Positions 1-10,480 of a stretch of 64,000 nucleotides of DNA are shown piece after piece. Made by a program: the position numbers and the translations under genes. Below the pieces are notes generated by a model. That model searched no databases and was not told the DNA's origin. It saw only the letters and a list, made by a program, of their open reading frames with translations. Source of the stretch: Carettochelys insculpta. Its lineage: Eukaryota; Chordata; Testudines; Carettochelyidae. The DNA lies in NCBI RefSeq assembly GCF_033958435.1, contig NC_134147.1, positions 47,052,001 to 47,116,000 of the forward strand, in the 5' to 3' direction. How positions within the stretch are numbered: position 1 is the stretch's first letter; each line of letters opens with the position of its first letter.

Positions 1-307
1 GGAAAATAGATGATTTGAAAGTTCTTCTTTTATTTAATAAATAGTAAAGTGACGAAAGGCAAATACACTATTTTTGCCTCATTCCGTGCAAACTATTCAT
101 GGAAAGATCTAATTATTACACTACACATCTCTTTGCCATCTGTGCCATGCTATTCTAAGGCACCAGAGCCAATAGCTAATTCTATAGCTTTGTAAACTAT
201 GTTTTGATTTTTGAAATAAATCCAACACAGTTTTGGGAATGATGGCACAACCCTTTCTTCATTTGAGTAGAAACATTGCGGTCAGATAAGCAGCATCTGA
301 TATCTTT
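1..307. other. AT-rich DNA without a gene
   Basis: No coding frame, RNA gene or repeat that I recognise. Its right edge, 308-315, is one copy of an 8-bp target duplication belonging to the next element. Confidence 0.5.
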
Positions 308-315
308 GGCTAGAG

Positions 316-1430
316 CTGTGGTTCCCAATCTCTTCGGCATCATGTCCCCACCACTTCTTCTTTACCATCATCCAACCCCACTTTAAACAAAAATTTCAAC
401 TCATAATTTAAAATAAAGTTGATATAAAACTTAATATAAAAATGTTATTTAAAATTAAAGATAGCACAAATAGTTTTGCTTGGCCCTTTGCAGGTGCCTG
501 GTGCAGTGTGAGCTGCCTGAGCCACATGCCAGCTGCCAGCACTGCCCATGCCAGCCACCCACCTGAGCCCTGCACTGCCAGAACTGCCCACCCAAGCAGA
601 CCAAGCCTGTGCTGCAGGAGCCCACCACCCGCCCACCATCTGCCAGGGCCCCATGCCTCCGGGGCTAGCTGCATGCCTGCCAGATGCCCAAGCCCTGCAA
701 GCTGCAGGCCAGATGCCCGCCCAAGTTCTACGCTGCTGGGGCCAGCCACCTCAGCTGCCCACCCAAGCCAAGGGCCAGCCACCTGCCTGCCCGCCAGACA
801 CCAGGGCCTCATGCATCCATGGTCAGCTGCCTGCCTGCCAGACACTCGAGCCGCACAAGCCACAGGCCAGGTGCCCACCTGAGTCCCATGCTTCTGGGGC
901 CAGCCACCCTAGCTGCCCACCCAAGCCACGGGCCAGCCACCCACCTGAGCCCCATGCTGCCAGGGCCAGCTGCCCACCTGCCAGCCCAAGGTGCCCAAAC
1001 CCCATGGTGCTGGGGCAAGCTGCTAGCCCAAGCCCTGATAGCTGGCCATCCAAGCCCCTTCCCTCCCGCAAAGCCAGGCACCACCAGCCCTGCACTGTTA
1101 CTCCATCCACGCTCCCTCAAGACAGGCACCCCCAGCTCCCATATCTAGCTCCTCCTCTTTCCCCTCCCCTGCCCCCTCACCCTCCCCAACCCACACTCAC
1201 TCACCTTTGCAGGTGGCAGCTAGCTTCATGTGGGTCTTCGTCGGCTGCCCGCTTTTTGTAGCGGCTCTGCTGGGTCGCCCACATAAAATGACAGGGGCTG
1301 AGAGCCAGAAGTAAAAGCCGGCTTTTTCTTTGGGTTGGGGGGAATGACAGGAGGGGCTGGGTTAACTCATGCCCCCCAGGAATTTCTTCACACACCCCCA
1401 GGGGGAATGCCTGCAGTTTGGGAAATCAAG
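316..1430 (+). mobile_element. Non-autonomous hAT-like DNA transposon, about 1.1 kb
   Basis: The left end reads CTGTGGTTCCCAATCTC and the right end, on the other strand, reads CTTGATTTCCCAAACTG. Both are degenerate forms of a CAGTGGTTCCCAA inverted terminus. Flanking bases GGCTAGAG (308-315) and GGCTGGAG (1431-1438) match at 7 of 8 positions, as expected for the 8-bp target duplication of hAT elements. Just inside each end lies a stretch related to GGCAT..CCCC. No transposase frame is visible. The interior is AT-rich up to about 470 and then a GC-rich minisatellite. A related right end occurs at 30,990-31,143. Family membership is inferred from termini and duplication length only. Confidence 0.65.
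490..1210 (+). repeat. GC-rich imperfect minisatellite inside the hAT-like element
   Basis: This run is built from variants of GGCCAGCCACC, GCTGCCCACCCAAGCC and CCTGCCAGATGCC. The block starting GGGGCCAGCCACC near 738 recurs near 896, a spacing of about 158 bp, with a weaker half-unit of about 77-79 bp. Several overlapping frames on both strands stay open here because the composition lacks stops. Their products are rich in Pro, Ala, His and Cys in one orientation and Gly, Trp and Leu in the other, which is what composition alone gives. I do not regard them as genes. Confidence 0.6.
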
Positions 1431-1438
1431 GGCTGGAG

Positions 1439-3672
1439 ATTAGGAGGTTTTTTTTTAAGATTAGTGAAGATGAGAGTTTAAAGCTCTAAAAAGTTCACGT
1501 CTTAGTTAATTTGGAAATCACCTTTCTGTGCTGCTCTTGTTTCTCTTCCCCTACACTGTCCAAATTAATGCATCTCCATCCTACTGCAGCATGACTTCTC
1601 AGAGCCCAGGTTTACACTCTTCTGAGCAAGGTTTAATTGATGTCTAATGTGGGACCCATCTGTGGAATAGATGAGACAGGAATCCAGTCCCAACCCTTTT
1701 CCTGACATGATGCAAAATGCTTGTTTGTAATAGCTTGTCTGTGCTCCCCAGTTCTGAAAAACAAGCCAGGCAGGGCGGGGAGGAGTCCAAAATGAAAGTA
1801 CTGACACATGGGACAGCAGCATCTTTGTGGACAGAATAAGTTCATGTGGGTGCCTTAGAAATGGCATGGATAGATAATACTTTTTACCCGCAAAGCTTTT
1901 CCTGTATATCTTATGTACTTGATGATGGTGAATGGAGTTGCGCTCATGTAACTGAGATGAATTTCACCCACAGCATGTAAAGCAGAGGTTGCACATTTGT
2001 CCTGGGAAGTTCAATCTATTTGCCTGTTATGTACAACATAAGCTAGTTCCCTGGCCACTGCTCAGTTTTTCATATGGGGCACAAATATTACAAGACTGTG
2101 TACTCATGTGTTCATGATGAGAGCTTACACCCATAAACCATAACTTCTGAGATACTGTAAGCACATGGATGACGCTTCCTCTTCTTTTTGAGAGGAAAAA
2201 TGTGATTGAAACGTCAAGCCAGTTTGTTTTCTAGTCCGCAACAAATATGTTACCCCTGTGCTTTGGAGGTTGCCTGCCCAGCTTTGCAAAGTCTTTTCAC
2301 TAACAGTTTTCCTTAACATAAAATCATCATAGTCCCGCTTCAATACTGCAGCATAGGATGAATTCCAGGCTAGAATCTTGACCTCACTTGAAGTGCTCTA
2401 AATTGCAATGTTGATCAGTAGAGCCAATTGAATGAATCTGAATGAAAGTAATGTCTTCTCCCTGCTGCATAAAGCTTCGTGTTTCATGATACGTGGGAGA
2501 ACAACAAAAGGCAGCAGTGCCATCTTCATGTACGAGATGCATAGTAGCATTAATTCCACAATCAAATTATTGTTCCTTGACACGAGCTGCTTACTCTATG
2601 AATGCACTACTGTCAAGAATACGGAATTCGCAATTGCTGTGTAGTAAAGACTTCCACGACTTGCTAATTACATTTCATGACAGACCTGTTTTCCTCTTGG
2701 GAAAAAAAAGGGCCTTTAGGAATTAATTGTAATTAAAGAATACAATAAAAATGAGTCATAGTAGTAGTAACTCTTAAAAATTGCTACTTGACTGACTGAC
2801 TATACCTTTTGACTAACTGCTAGAAGTGCTGTAAATGCTGTAAATATCTGAAGTCAGTTTAACAAGGTTTTCCAGGTTGCTCTTTTTGTCCTTTAGAAGT
2901 GTGGCCTGTTGAATTGACATCTGTATTTGGCTTCCATTTGAAAATGTTGGCTTGATTTTATTTTTTTAAATGTGTGTGTGCAAACACGCTTCTGCACGCA
3001 TAAGTACGGAGGCTTAACTTAATTCTGGAATTCCTCTTGTAAATTCAGGTCATGATTTAATTTTGTGCAGTCCCCATTAAAAAAAAACACAAACCCTGTA
3101 ATTATGAATATCAGACCACATCAATACTGTTGATTGTAGCGCTGCGTGTGGCTACATTAAGCAGAAAGATTGACAGATTCACAACCATGGCTATTGCATT
3201 AACACCCTAAACTTTACATTGTGCTGGTAGCACCTTCACAGAGGAACCACGCCTCTGTACAGCAGATGCACTTTGAATGTTCACCAATTTAGAAGGTCTC
3301 CATAACTTTAAAAGGCATAGTTCTGTTAGCTGCAGTAGAAACTCTAAAAAATGTAGAGCATCAGTAAGATGATATGTTTCAAACCCACATACAAACAAGC
3401 CTTTATTAAAGCACTTAATATGCACCAAGTTTAGGGGGATGTTTTCACCAGCACCAAAGGGAGCTTGGGCACCTTTCTCTCTTGTGTTCCTTAAAAAATT
3501 ATCTTGCTTAAGCAACGTTTCTAGTTTCTCTCCAAACACTGTAGTTTATCTTCTTGCTGACTTTACATATGAGCTTATGGGACGGACGTATGATTTAGAA
3601 CAACTGAATCACAAATAGGGTCCTCTGCATAACGTTCATCCTTGCTCCTTGTGTTTGGAGTTAGTTAGCAAT
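1439..3672. other. AT-rich intergenic or intronic DNA
   Basis: No gene recognised. Short frames on both strands have no recognisable domain, codon pattern or splice context. The stretch 2,720-3,200 is particularly AT-rich. Confidence 0.5.
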
Positions 3673-3696
3673 TGTGTGTGTGTGTGTGTGTGTGTG
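3673..3696. repeat. (TG)n microsatellite
   Basis: About 12 uninterrupted TG dinucleotides. Confidence 0.95.
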
Positions 3697-3859
3697 ACAG
3701 AGAGATAGAAACTTGATTTCTCCAATTTGTAAGCTGTCAAGGCAAGGGCAGCCGATCTAATGAGTGGAGTAGGATATTGGCTGGTGGTTTTAATAATAGT
3801 TTGCATGGTGGTCATTGAAGATCCAGAGACTGGGCACCGGTGCAAGAGTGTTCCGGGCA

Positions 3860-4144
3860 GCTACATGTAAGTTGAATGTTGTGCACCTCAGGGGAGCCAG
3901 GAAACTGACTGGGTCCTGGGACTGGCGGGGAGCTGCAAACCAGGCAGCAGCCTGGCTCCCAGCTCCCTTCCTTGCAGGATCTGGAAACTGCAAGTGTGCT
4001 GCTGTGCTGATCAGTTTCTTGGGTCACACAAGTAGAGGGGAGCTGGGGGCTGCCTAGTGCCTGGCTCCCCACGACTTGCACTTTCAACTTGCTTTAATCC
4101 AAGCAATGCCCAAGTTGAAATCATGTACATAGGGATTTTACTGT
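3860..4144 (+). mobile_element. Fragment of a pogo/Tigger-like DNA transposon (right end)
   Basis: A GC-rich patch is followed by a right terminus ending GGGATTTTACTGTA at 4,144. The reverse complement starts TACAGTAAAATCCC, which resembles Tigger-type inverted termini that begin CAGTA and insert at TA. No matching left end was found, so this is probably a truncated copy. Frames across the GC-rich part have no domain. Confidence 0.4.
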
Positions 4145-5642
4145 ACCAGATAGAAGCCCAAGGGTACATGAGAGTAGTTGTTGGAGATGGGTAAGGGTCA
4201 GAGTCAGGAATCAGAAGTCAAAGGGTAAGCCAACATTGTCAGGGAGTTTACCAGAGAGAACCAGTAATAAAATCCATGAATAGAGCAAGGCTCAGAGCAA
4301 GGCAGGAGGACTGGAAGTGGAAGGAGGAAATGGAGGCAAGGGCAGGGTAAATGCAGAGGTAGGCATGATATGTGCTGAGCAGCTGCTGTGATGCTGATGC
4401 AGAGCTGAAGTAGTTGGCCCTGGCCTCTTTGCCCAATCAAGAACCATTGGAGGAGGCTAACTGTGCCCAGCTGAGCTTGCTAGGTTGCTAGTGACCAGAC
4501 TGAGAGTCAGCTGTGACCCTGACACTACTGTCTGCACGGAGCCAGAATGAATGGAGCACTGTATCTCTGCCCATGCCCCAGTGTGTCTGTCTTGGCAAAA
4601 AGAAATAAAATCTAGATTATGAGCATCTTTCTGACATCACTCATCAAGAGGCCAGGTGGCTGAGATAACAGCTTTCACTGGACCAAATTCTTTTGATGAG
4701 AGACACAAAGTTTCAAGATTACCCAGAGCTTTTACTTGCCATTCCTCAGCTAACAACTAGTTCCGGTGGAGTCAGGTCAGGAAAACTTCCCTCTAAGTAG
4801 CATTAAGCCGTCCAGCACATAGGGGTGGGCGTTAGGTAAATATGATTATCACTCAATTGAGAAATATGTAAGCTGAGGCATAGACGTACCCAAAATCACA
4901 AACAGGTTTAGTATGATGTTTACTATAGAGTGGGGATGGTTATTTTTGGAGATGTTAATTTACTTTTTGAGGTGGGATGAGCAGTTTATAAATTATAAAT
5001 CATGTCATCTTCTGTAATGGGCATCCAGATGTTATGATTTGGCCGCTTACTGAGAATTTTATAAATGAAGGAAGTAAAACTGATTCAGGGAATAACCTTC
5101 AGGAGTTCTGATTCCTAGTCCCCTGTTTTTAACCATTGTGAATCATATAACTATTCAGGTGCTAACAATTTTGGCATTGATTTGAGAGGAATAAAGTAAA
5201 ATTAACTGACTTTTCCTTTGCCTGTGATATTACTCCATGATTTTGTTTAGAAACTTCAAAAATGATAGTTCAGAAATAGAGTTTTTGGTTTTACTATCAA
5301 TGCCAATAAATGAGAGCTTATTAAATTTGGAAGAATAAAAAAATTAGTTGAAGTAAATTGGATAATGTCTTTTAACTGAACATTCAAATGCCATCTCATA
5401 GGCTTAAAAATCTAAAATGGGAGTTGTTACAAGGGGTTGGAAATTGAACAATACATTGTGGCAGCCTTGAGAAATTTAATGATGTTGGAAGATGAGTTTT
5501 GAACAGAATCTAAATGAAAATAATGTCTTTTCCATACTTCATAAAACAAACAAGGAAAGATGACTTAAACAGAATGGCAATTATCTTTAAAATGTTGTAT
5601 ATCTACTTGGCAGCCAAAAGGCTCAGATTTTAAAATAGAGTA
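4145..5642. other. AT-rich DNA with one possible ancient MIR-type scrap
   Basis: No gene recognised. Around 4,815-4,915 the order of words (TATGATTATCACTCAATTGAG, then GCTGAGGCATAGA, then AAAATCACAAACAGG) follows the core of MIR/CORE-SINE repeats, but heavily decayed. The rest is unremarkable. Confidence 0.35.
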
Positions 5643-5710
5643 TTGTTGTAGTCATGCTAGTCCCAAGATATTAGAGACACAAACTGGGTGAGGTAATATC
5701 TTTTATTAAA
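5643..5710 (+). mobile_element. Head fragment of a reptile interspersed repeat
   Basis: Begins TTGTTGTAGTCATGCTAGTC and ends in GAGGTAATATCTTTTATTA. The head GTAGYYRTGYTRGTC is shared with the foldback repeats at 30,768, 50,901, 56,687 and 58,111, although the body differs. The copy is cut off where the CR1 element begins. Confidence 0.5.
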
Positions 5711-7369
5711 GGAGCGATCAAGGAAGACAGTGCCATTGCGGAGCGATTAAATGATTTCTTTGCTTCAGTCTTCACGGCTGAGGATGTTACAGAGGTTCCT
5801 AAATCTGAGCCAGCCTTTTTAGGTGACAAATCTGAGGAACTCACTCAGATTGAAGTGACATTAGAGGAGGTTTTGGAGTTAATTGATAAGCTGAATAGTA
5901 ACAAATCTCCAGGACCGGACGGCATTCACCCAAAGGTTCTGAAAGAACTCAAATGTGAAATTGCAGAGTTATTAACAGTGGTTTGTAACCTATCCTTTAA
6001 ATCCACTTTGGTACCAAATGACTGGAAGACGGCCAATATAACACCAATATTTAAAAAAGGCTCTAGAGGAGACCCTGGCAATTATAGACTGATAAGTTTA
6101 ACATCAGTACCAGGCAAATTAGTAGAAACACTAGTAAAGAATAAAATTGCAAGGCACGTAGAAGAGCACGAATTGTTGGGCAAAAGTCAGCATGGTTTCT
6201 GCAGAGGGAAGTCGTGTCTAACTAATCTATTAGAATTCTTTGAAGGGGTTAATAAACATGCGGACAAGGGGCACCCAGTGGACATAATATACCTAGATTT
6301 CCAGAAAGCCTTTGACATGGTCCCACACCAAAGGCTTTTATGTAAATTAGGTGGTCATGGGATAGGAGGAAAGATCCTTTCATGGATCGGGAATTGGTTA
6401 AAAGACAGAAAACAAAGGGTGGGAATAAATGGTAAATTTTCACAATGGAGGAGGGTAACTAGTGGTGTTCCCTAGGGGTCAGTCCTGGGACCGATCCTGT
6501 TCAACTTGTTCATCAATGATCTAGAAAATGAGGTAAGCAGTGAGGTGGCCAAGTTTGCAGATGGCACCAAGTTGTTCAGGACAGTCAAAAGCAAAAGGGA
6601 TTGTGAAGAACTACAAAAAGATCTCAGCAAACTGAGTGATTGGGCAGCAAAATGGCAAATGAAATTTAATGTGGGTAAGTGTAAGGTAATGCATGTTGGA
6701 AAAAATAACCCAAATTACACGTACTACATGATGGGGTCAAATTTAGCTACGACAGATCAGGAAAGGGATCTTGGAGTTATAGTGGATAGTTCTCTGAAGA
6801 CATCCACGCAGTGTGCAGCGGCAGTTAGTAAGGCAAATAGGATGTTAGGAATTATTAAAAAAGGGATCGATAATAAGACAAAAGATATCATACTTCCCCT
6901 ATATAAAACTATGGTACGGCCACATCTTGAGTACTGCGTGCAGATGTGGTCTCCTCACCTCAAAAAAGATATATTGGCATTAGAAAAGGTTCAGAAAAGG
7001 GCGACTAAGATGATTAGGGGCTTGGAACGGGTCCCATATGGGGAGAGGCTAGAGAGACTGGGACTTTTCAGTTTGGAAAAGAGGCGATTGAGGGGCGATA
7101 TGATAGAGGTATATAAAATCATGAATGGTGTGGAGAAAGTGAATATAGAAAAATTATTTACCTTTTCCCATAATACAAGAACTAGGGGACACCAAATGAA
7201 ATTGATGGGTAGTAGGTTCAAAACCAATAAAAGGAAATTTTTCTTCACACAGCGCACAGTCAGCCTGTGGAACTCCTTGCCCGAGGAGGCTGTGAAGGCC
7301 AGGACTCTATTAGGGTTTAAAAAAGAGCTTGATAAATTTTTGCAGGTTAGGTCCATAAATGGCTATTAG
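5711..7369 (+). pseudogene. CR1 ORF2 reverse transcriptase, one in-frame stop and altered active site
   Basis: A single frame is open across about 550 codons except for a TAG at 6,473-6,475. That stop falls in the motif SGVPQGS, where CAG (Gln) has become TAG. Visible reverse transcriptase landmarks are NKSPGPDGIHPKVLKEL, WKTANITPIFKKG, NYRLISLTSV, GFCRGKSCLTNL and motif A DIIYLDFQKAFD. The metal-binding motif C, normally FADD, reads FADG near 6,556-6,567, so the second catalytic aspartate is lost. Downstream come the thumb and C-terminal region ([47 protein letters not shown]), ending SINGY then TAG. Upstream codons are open from 5,711 (GAIKEDSAIAERLND), so the first ATG at 5,855 is not a true start. 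The enzyme cannot be active. The near absence of frameshifts suggests a relatively young copy. Confidence 0.92.
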
Positions 7370-7562
7370 CCAGGGATAAAGTATGGTGCCCTAGACATCA
7401 GAACAAGGGCAGGAGATGGATGGCAGGAGATAAATCACTTGATCATTGTCTTCTGTTCTCCTTCTCTGGGGCACCTGGCATTGGCCACCGTCGGCAGATG
7501 GGATGCTGGGCTGGATGGACCTTTGGTCTGACCCAGTATGGCCATTCTTATGTTCTTATGTT
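5711..7562 (+). mobile_element. 5'-truncated CR1 LINE
   Basis: A CR1-clade non-LTR retrotransposon retaining the reverse transcriptase half of ORF2, a short 3' untranslated region (7,370-7,540) and a 3' end made of repeats of TTCTTATG (7,540-7,562). The words GGATGGACCTTTGGTCTGAC and CCCAGTATGGCCATTCTTATG just before the tail are typical of turtle and crocodilian CR1 3' ends. ORF1 and the endonuclease domain are missing, the usual result of incomplete target-primed reverse transcription. Confidence 0.93.
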
Positions 7563-7689
7563 CTTATTGGCTCATCTTCTGCTGGCCAGAGAGATGAGCT
7601 TCTGAGCCATTCTGTTTGTATCTGAGAGCTCTTCTTTGGATCTGGGAAAGTTACTCTGTGTATCACAGCTAAAAAAAAGAACGGATTAG

Positions 7690-8905
7690 ACAGCCCTTGG
7701 ATATCCAACCAAAATACTTCTTTCAATTTATCCATGTCAGCCTCATGCATAACAAGTTTACGTTCAATAACACGCCGCACAAACCAGCGGAACAACGGGG
7801 GATCTCGGAGGACTCCCTAAAATACCAACTTCTTCACAGGCCACCTTGAAGAATTTTTTCTGGACCAATGCACCACAGTACCAATGATCTTACCTGAAGT
7901 ACATCAATGATGATTTTGTCTTCTTGATGGATGGCTTAAACTCTCTCACTGATTTTTTTCCGCCATGACTTCAGCAACCACATCCATCTGTTAAACTCTG
8001 TGAAATTGTCTCATATTATCATAAAATTCCTGGACATCACAATCAGCTTTAGTGCAAAGGTATCCCCATAGACAACTATATATAAGAAATCCATGGATCA
8101 TCATACTTCGCTTCATAGATCCAGTATCTATCTCAAATGCAAGAAAAAATATGTTATTTACAGGCAGATACTCAGATACCATAGAAGAGGAGAGACCTGT
8201 GCCTGCAAGGATGGCCACCCAGAGGGACAGGGAGGCGGCATGTGGGGGAACCCCATTTAGCAATTAAAATTTGGTAGTTTCATGGCAGCCAGTGCACATC
8301 CCAAGTGCCACCTCAAGTCACCTATGCCAGAGAATATAATTTAAGGAGAAAGCACAAGATGCTCATCTTAACGCACCTACACCTGACTTCACCAAACAAG
8401 GAAGCTTCACCTGAAAAGTAGATTACACCATGAATGGGTCCCCAAACATCCCAGGATAATCTGCTTCAGTGCATAAATAATGACCCTTCCTATCCCGTAC
8501 CCCCCGTTGTTACCTGCACCCTTCGCAGAAACCCATATGGCGTGTCCTCAAACAACTACAACTAGTCCTTAATAGGGACCCCATTTTGAAAGAAATCTTT
8601 CCTCAACTGTCGCTTCTGACTTTCAAACAAACGCCCAGCTTCTCCAAGCTAATCACTGAAAGCTAGTTCCCCACAGACAATTCAAAGCTGCACCAGACCC
8701 TTCCACAATAACAGCAAAATCTGTAGACACAGCTTCACAATTACAATGATCAACGCCCCCACAACGCATCTTTCAAGATTGAGGGATCCTGCATGTGCCT
8801 TTCCGAACATATGATATACCTCATCTAATGCACTAAATGTCCTATTAACATCTCTGGGCAAATCTACTGTAGAGCTTGACATTGGCATAGCTACATTGAT
8901 GCAGC
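7690..8905 (+). mobile_element. Penelope-like retroelement remnant
   Basis: Decayed coding sequence of a Penelope-like element, read through several frameshifts and stops. In order: MHNKFTFNNTPHK near 7,750; YLKYINDDFVFLMDG near 7,893-7,940, matching the RT catalytic region (R/KYIDD) with IDD altered to INDD; KFLDITIS near 8,023; IYKKSMDHHTSLHRSS near 8,077, corresponding to the LY.KPTD.H.YLH..S block; CKKKYVIYRQILRYHRR near 8,140; PPVVTC near 8,500; LVLNRDPILKEIFPQLSLLT near 8,560-8,620; then SFKIEGSCMC and MIYLI..CTKCP near 8,770-8,850, which lead into the GIY-YIG endonuclease domain found at the C terminus of these elements. The family is recognised from motif order. The frame changes at least four times, so the copy is dead. 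The 5' part and most of the endonuclease are missing. Confidence 0.72.
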
Positions 8906-9559
8906 TACTCTGCTGTAATGTCTCTGGTAAAGATATGCTGTGCCTCCAGAGGGGAACTTTCCTGATAGCATAATTACTCCACCTCTCTGAGAGGTGGGAG
9001 CTACATCAGCAAGTCTCACTGACAGAGGCTGGTACAATAAAAGATGCTACTTCTCACACCCTGTCTCTCAGATTTGAAAATGTATTTTGGCATTGGCCTG
9101 AGCAGAGTTGCAGTGACCTAGAGGCCTAAGTGTTCATCTGCCTTGCAGCTGGGAGCGTTCTTTCCTCTGAGAGTGGACAGACCTGTTCCAGCTGTGCTTG
9201 AGCTAGCGTGTTAAACCCAGAACTATTGCTTGAGGTAGCATAGACCATGGTTTGACCAGTGTGTCCTCTCAGGTTTGTATTCAGTCAGCTAGCTACCTGT
9301 GCTGCTCCTACAACACTAGTGTACTTAGCATGCTAGTGTGAGCCTAACAAGTGTGTTTTGTCTGCCCATGCTGGGAAGCATGTTCCCAGATGCAATGCAG
9401 AGATACGCTAAATTGCATTGAAAATCAGTGGAAGTTAGGCGTCTAAGAGCTAGATTCACAAAGGGATTAGATGCTTAACTGAGCCTAAACCTCACATTCT
9501 ACCATTGTACCTAACAGCTCAGGGTGTAGTGGTCTTGTCTGGGGCATGCATAAAACATA
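8906..9559. other. No gene; possible MITE remnants
   Basis: GCATAGCTACATTGATGCAGC near 8,885 resembles the end of a common reptile MITE, but I could not find a partner end. Nothing else is recognised. Confidence 0.35.
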
Positions 9560-10185
9560 TGGCCAGAAGTGATGATTGAGATCAGCTAGTCTGACCTTCT
9601 GTTTAATACGGTCCGGAGAACATCCCCACAACAATCTCTAGAGCAGATCCCTTTGTGATTTTAGCAGCATCGTTGATGGAGAATCCACCACAAATCTTTT
9701 TTGTTCTAACGATTAACTATAGTCACTATTAAAAAGTTGCACCATATTTCCAAACTAATATTGTCTAAGTTGCACTTCCAGCTATTGGATTGTGATACTA
9801 CTTTGTCTGCTACATTGAAGAGTCCATGATTAAATATTTGTTCCCCAGGTAGATACTTCCCAACTGTAGCCAAGCCATCCCTTCTCTATGTTTAGCTAAG
9901 TAGATTGAGCTTCTTGGATAAGTACCTTCCATTAAAACCTGCGGCTGGCTTGTGTCTGCTGACTCAGGCTGTGGGGCTCTACTTGGAGGCCAATAATATT
10001 GCAGTGTAGGCACTTAGGCTTGGGCTTGAGCCAGAGTCCTGGGACCCCATGCTGCAGCCCAATCTCAGATGCCCATATGTCAATTTTGCAGCCCTACAGC
10101 TTGCACCCCTTGGGCTAGCCACGGGAGCTTAATTGAGGTCTAGGCATACCCTTTGAGTCTATTACTATAAACCCAGGTGTGATTT
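9560..10185 (-). mobile_element. Old CR1 LINE 3' fragment, reverse strand, split by a MITE
   Basis: The plus strand reads the complement of a CR1 3' region: GATGGAGAATCCACCAC, GTTGCACCATATTTCCAAAC, CTTCCAGCTATTGGATTGTG, TTTGTCTGCTACATTGAAGAG and, after an interruption, TTTGAGTCTATTACTATAA. The colinear text is broken at 9,919-10,150 by a nested element. Divergence is much greater than in the 5.7-kb copy, so this is an older CR1 subfamily. Confidence 0.75.
9919..10150. mobile_element. MITE nested in an old CR1
   Basis: This 230-bp segment separates GATTGAGCTTCTTGG from TTTGAGTCTATTAC, which are adjacent in CR1. Its ends are imperfect inverted repeats: left CATTAAAACCTGCGGCTGG, right (complement) CAATTAAGCTCCCGTGGC, with GTCTAGGCATACC at the extreme right. 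The interior is GC-richer than its surroundings and has no coding frame. I infer a DNA transposon derivative. No clean target duplication is visible. Confidence 0.5.
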
Positions 10186-10357
10186 ACTATTCTCCTTGAG
10201 TAGCCATTGGAACAGAGTTTGAATTTAGTTCTCCCCCATCCCAGTGAATGTATGAATCAATTGGCTAAAGAGTCACACTCACTTGCTCCCCATTTTCTGA
10301 CCCAGTGAATATTCATTTTTATGCAGTGAAACAGCTTCCGACAGCCTGAGCTCAGAA

Positions 10358-10480
10358 TTCCCGTAGCCTAGTGGTTAGTGCCCTTACTTGGAATGTGGGT
10401 GCAGGAACTCGGGCAGAGCAGGGATTGGAGAATGGATCTCTCACATCTCAGGGTTTTGGGGCATAAATGGGTGTTGGTAT
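10358..10480 (+). repeat. tRNA-related foldback repeat
   Basis: TAGCCTAGTGGTTAG at 10,364-10,378 fits a Pol III A box (as in tRNA-derived MIR-like SINEs). It is followed by an arm related to its own complement (GCAGAGCAGGGATTGGAGAA, then TCTCACATCTCAGGG). There is no intact cloverleaf, so it is not a tRNA gene. A second, more decayed example lies at 61,362. Confidence 0.45.

Noticed and set aside
408..1261. Overlapping long frames on both strands, up to 237 codons
   Set aside because: They lie in a GC-rich minisatellite with few stop-like trinucleotides; no domain, and products mirror base composition.
10358..10480. tRNA gene, because of the A-box-like TAGCCTAGTGGTTAG
   Set aside because: No cloverleaf, no anticodon arm or intact B box at the right distance; better explained as a tRNA-derived repeat.
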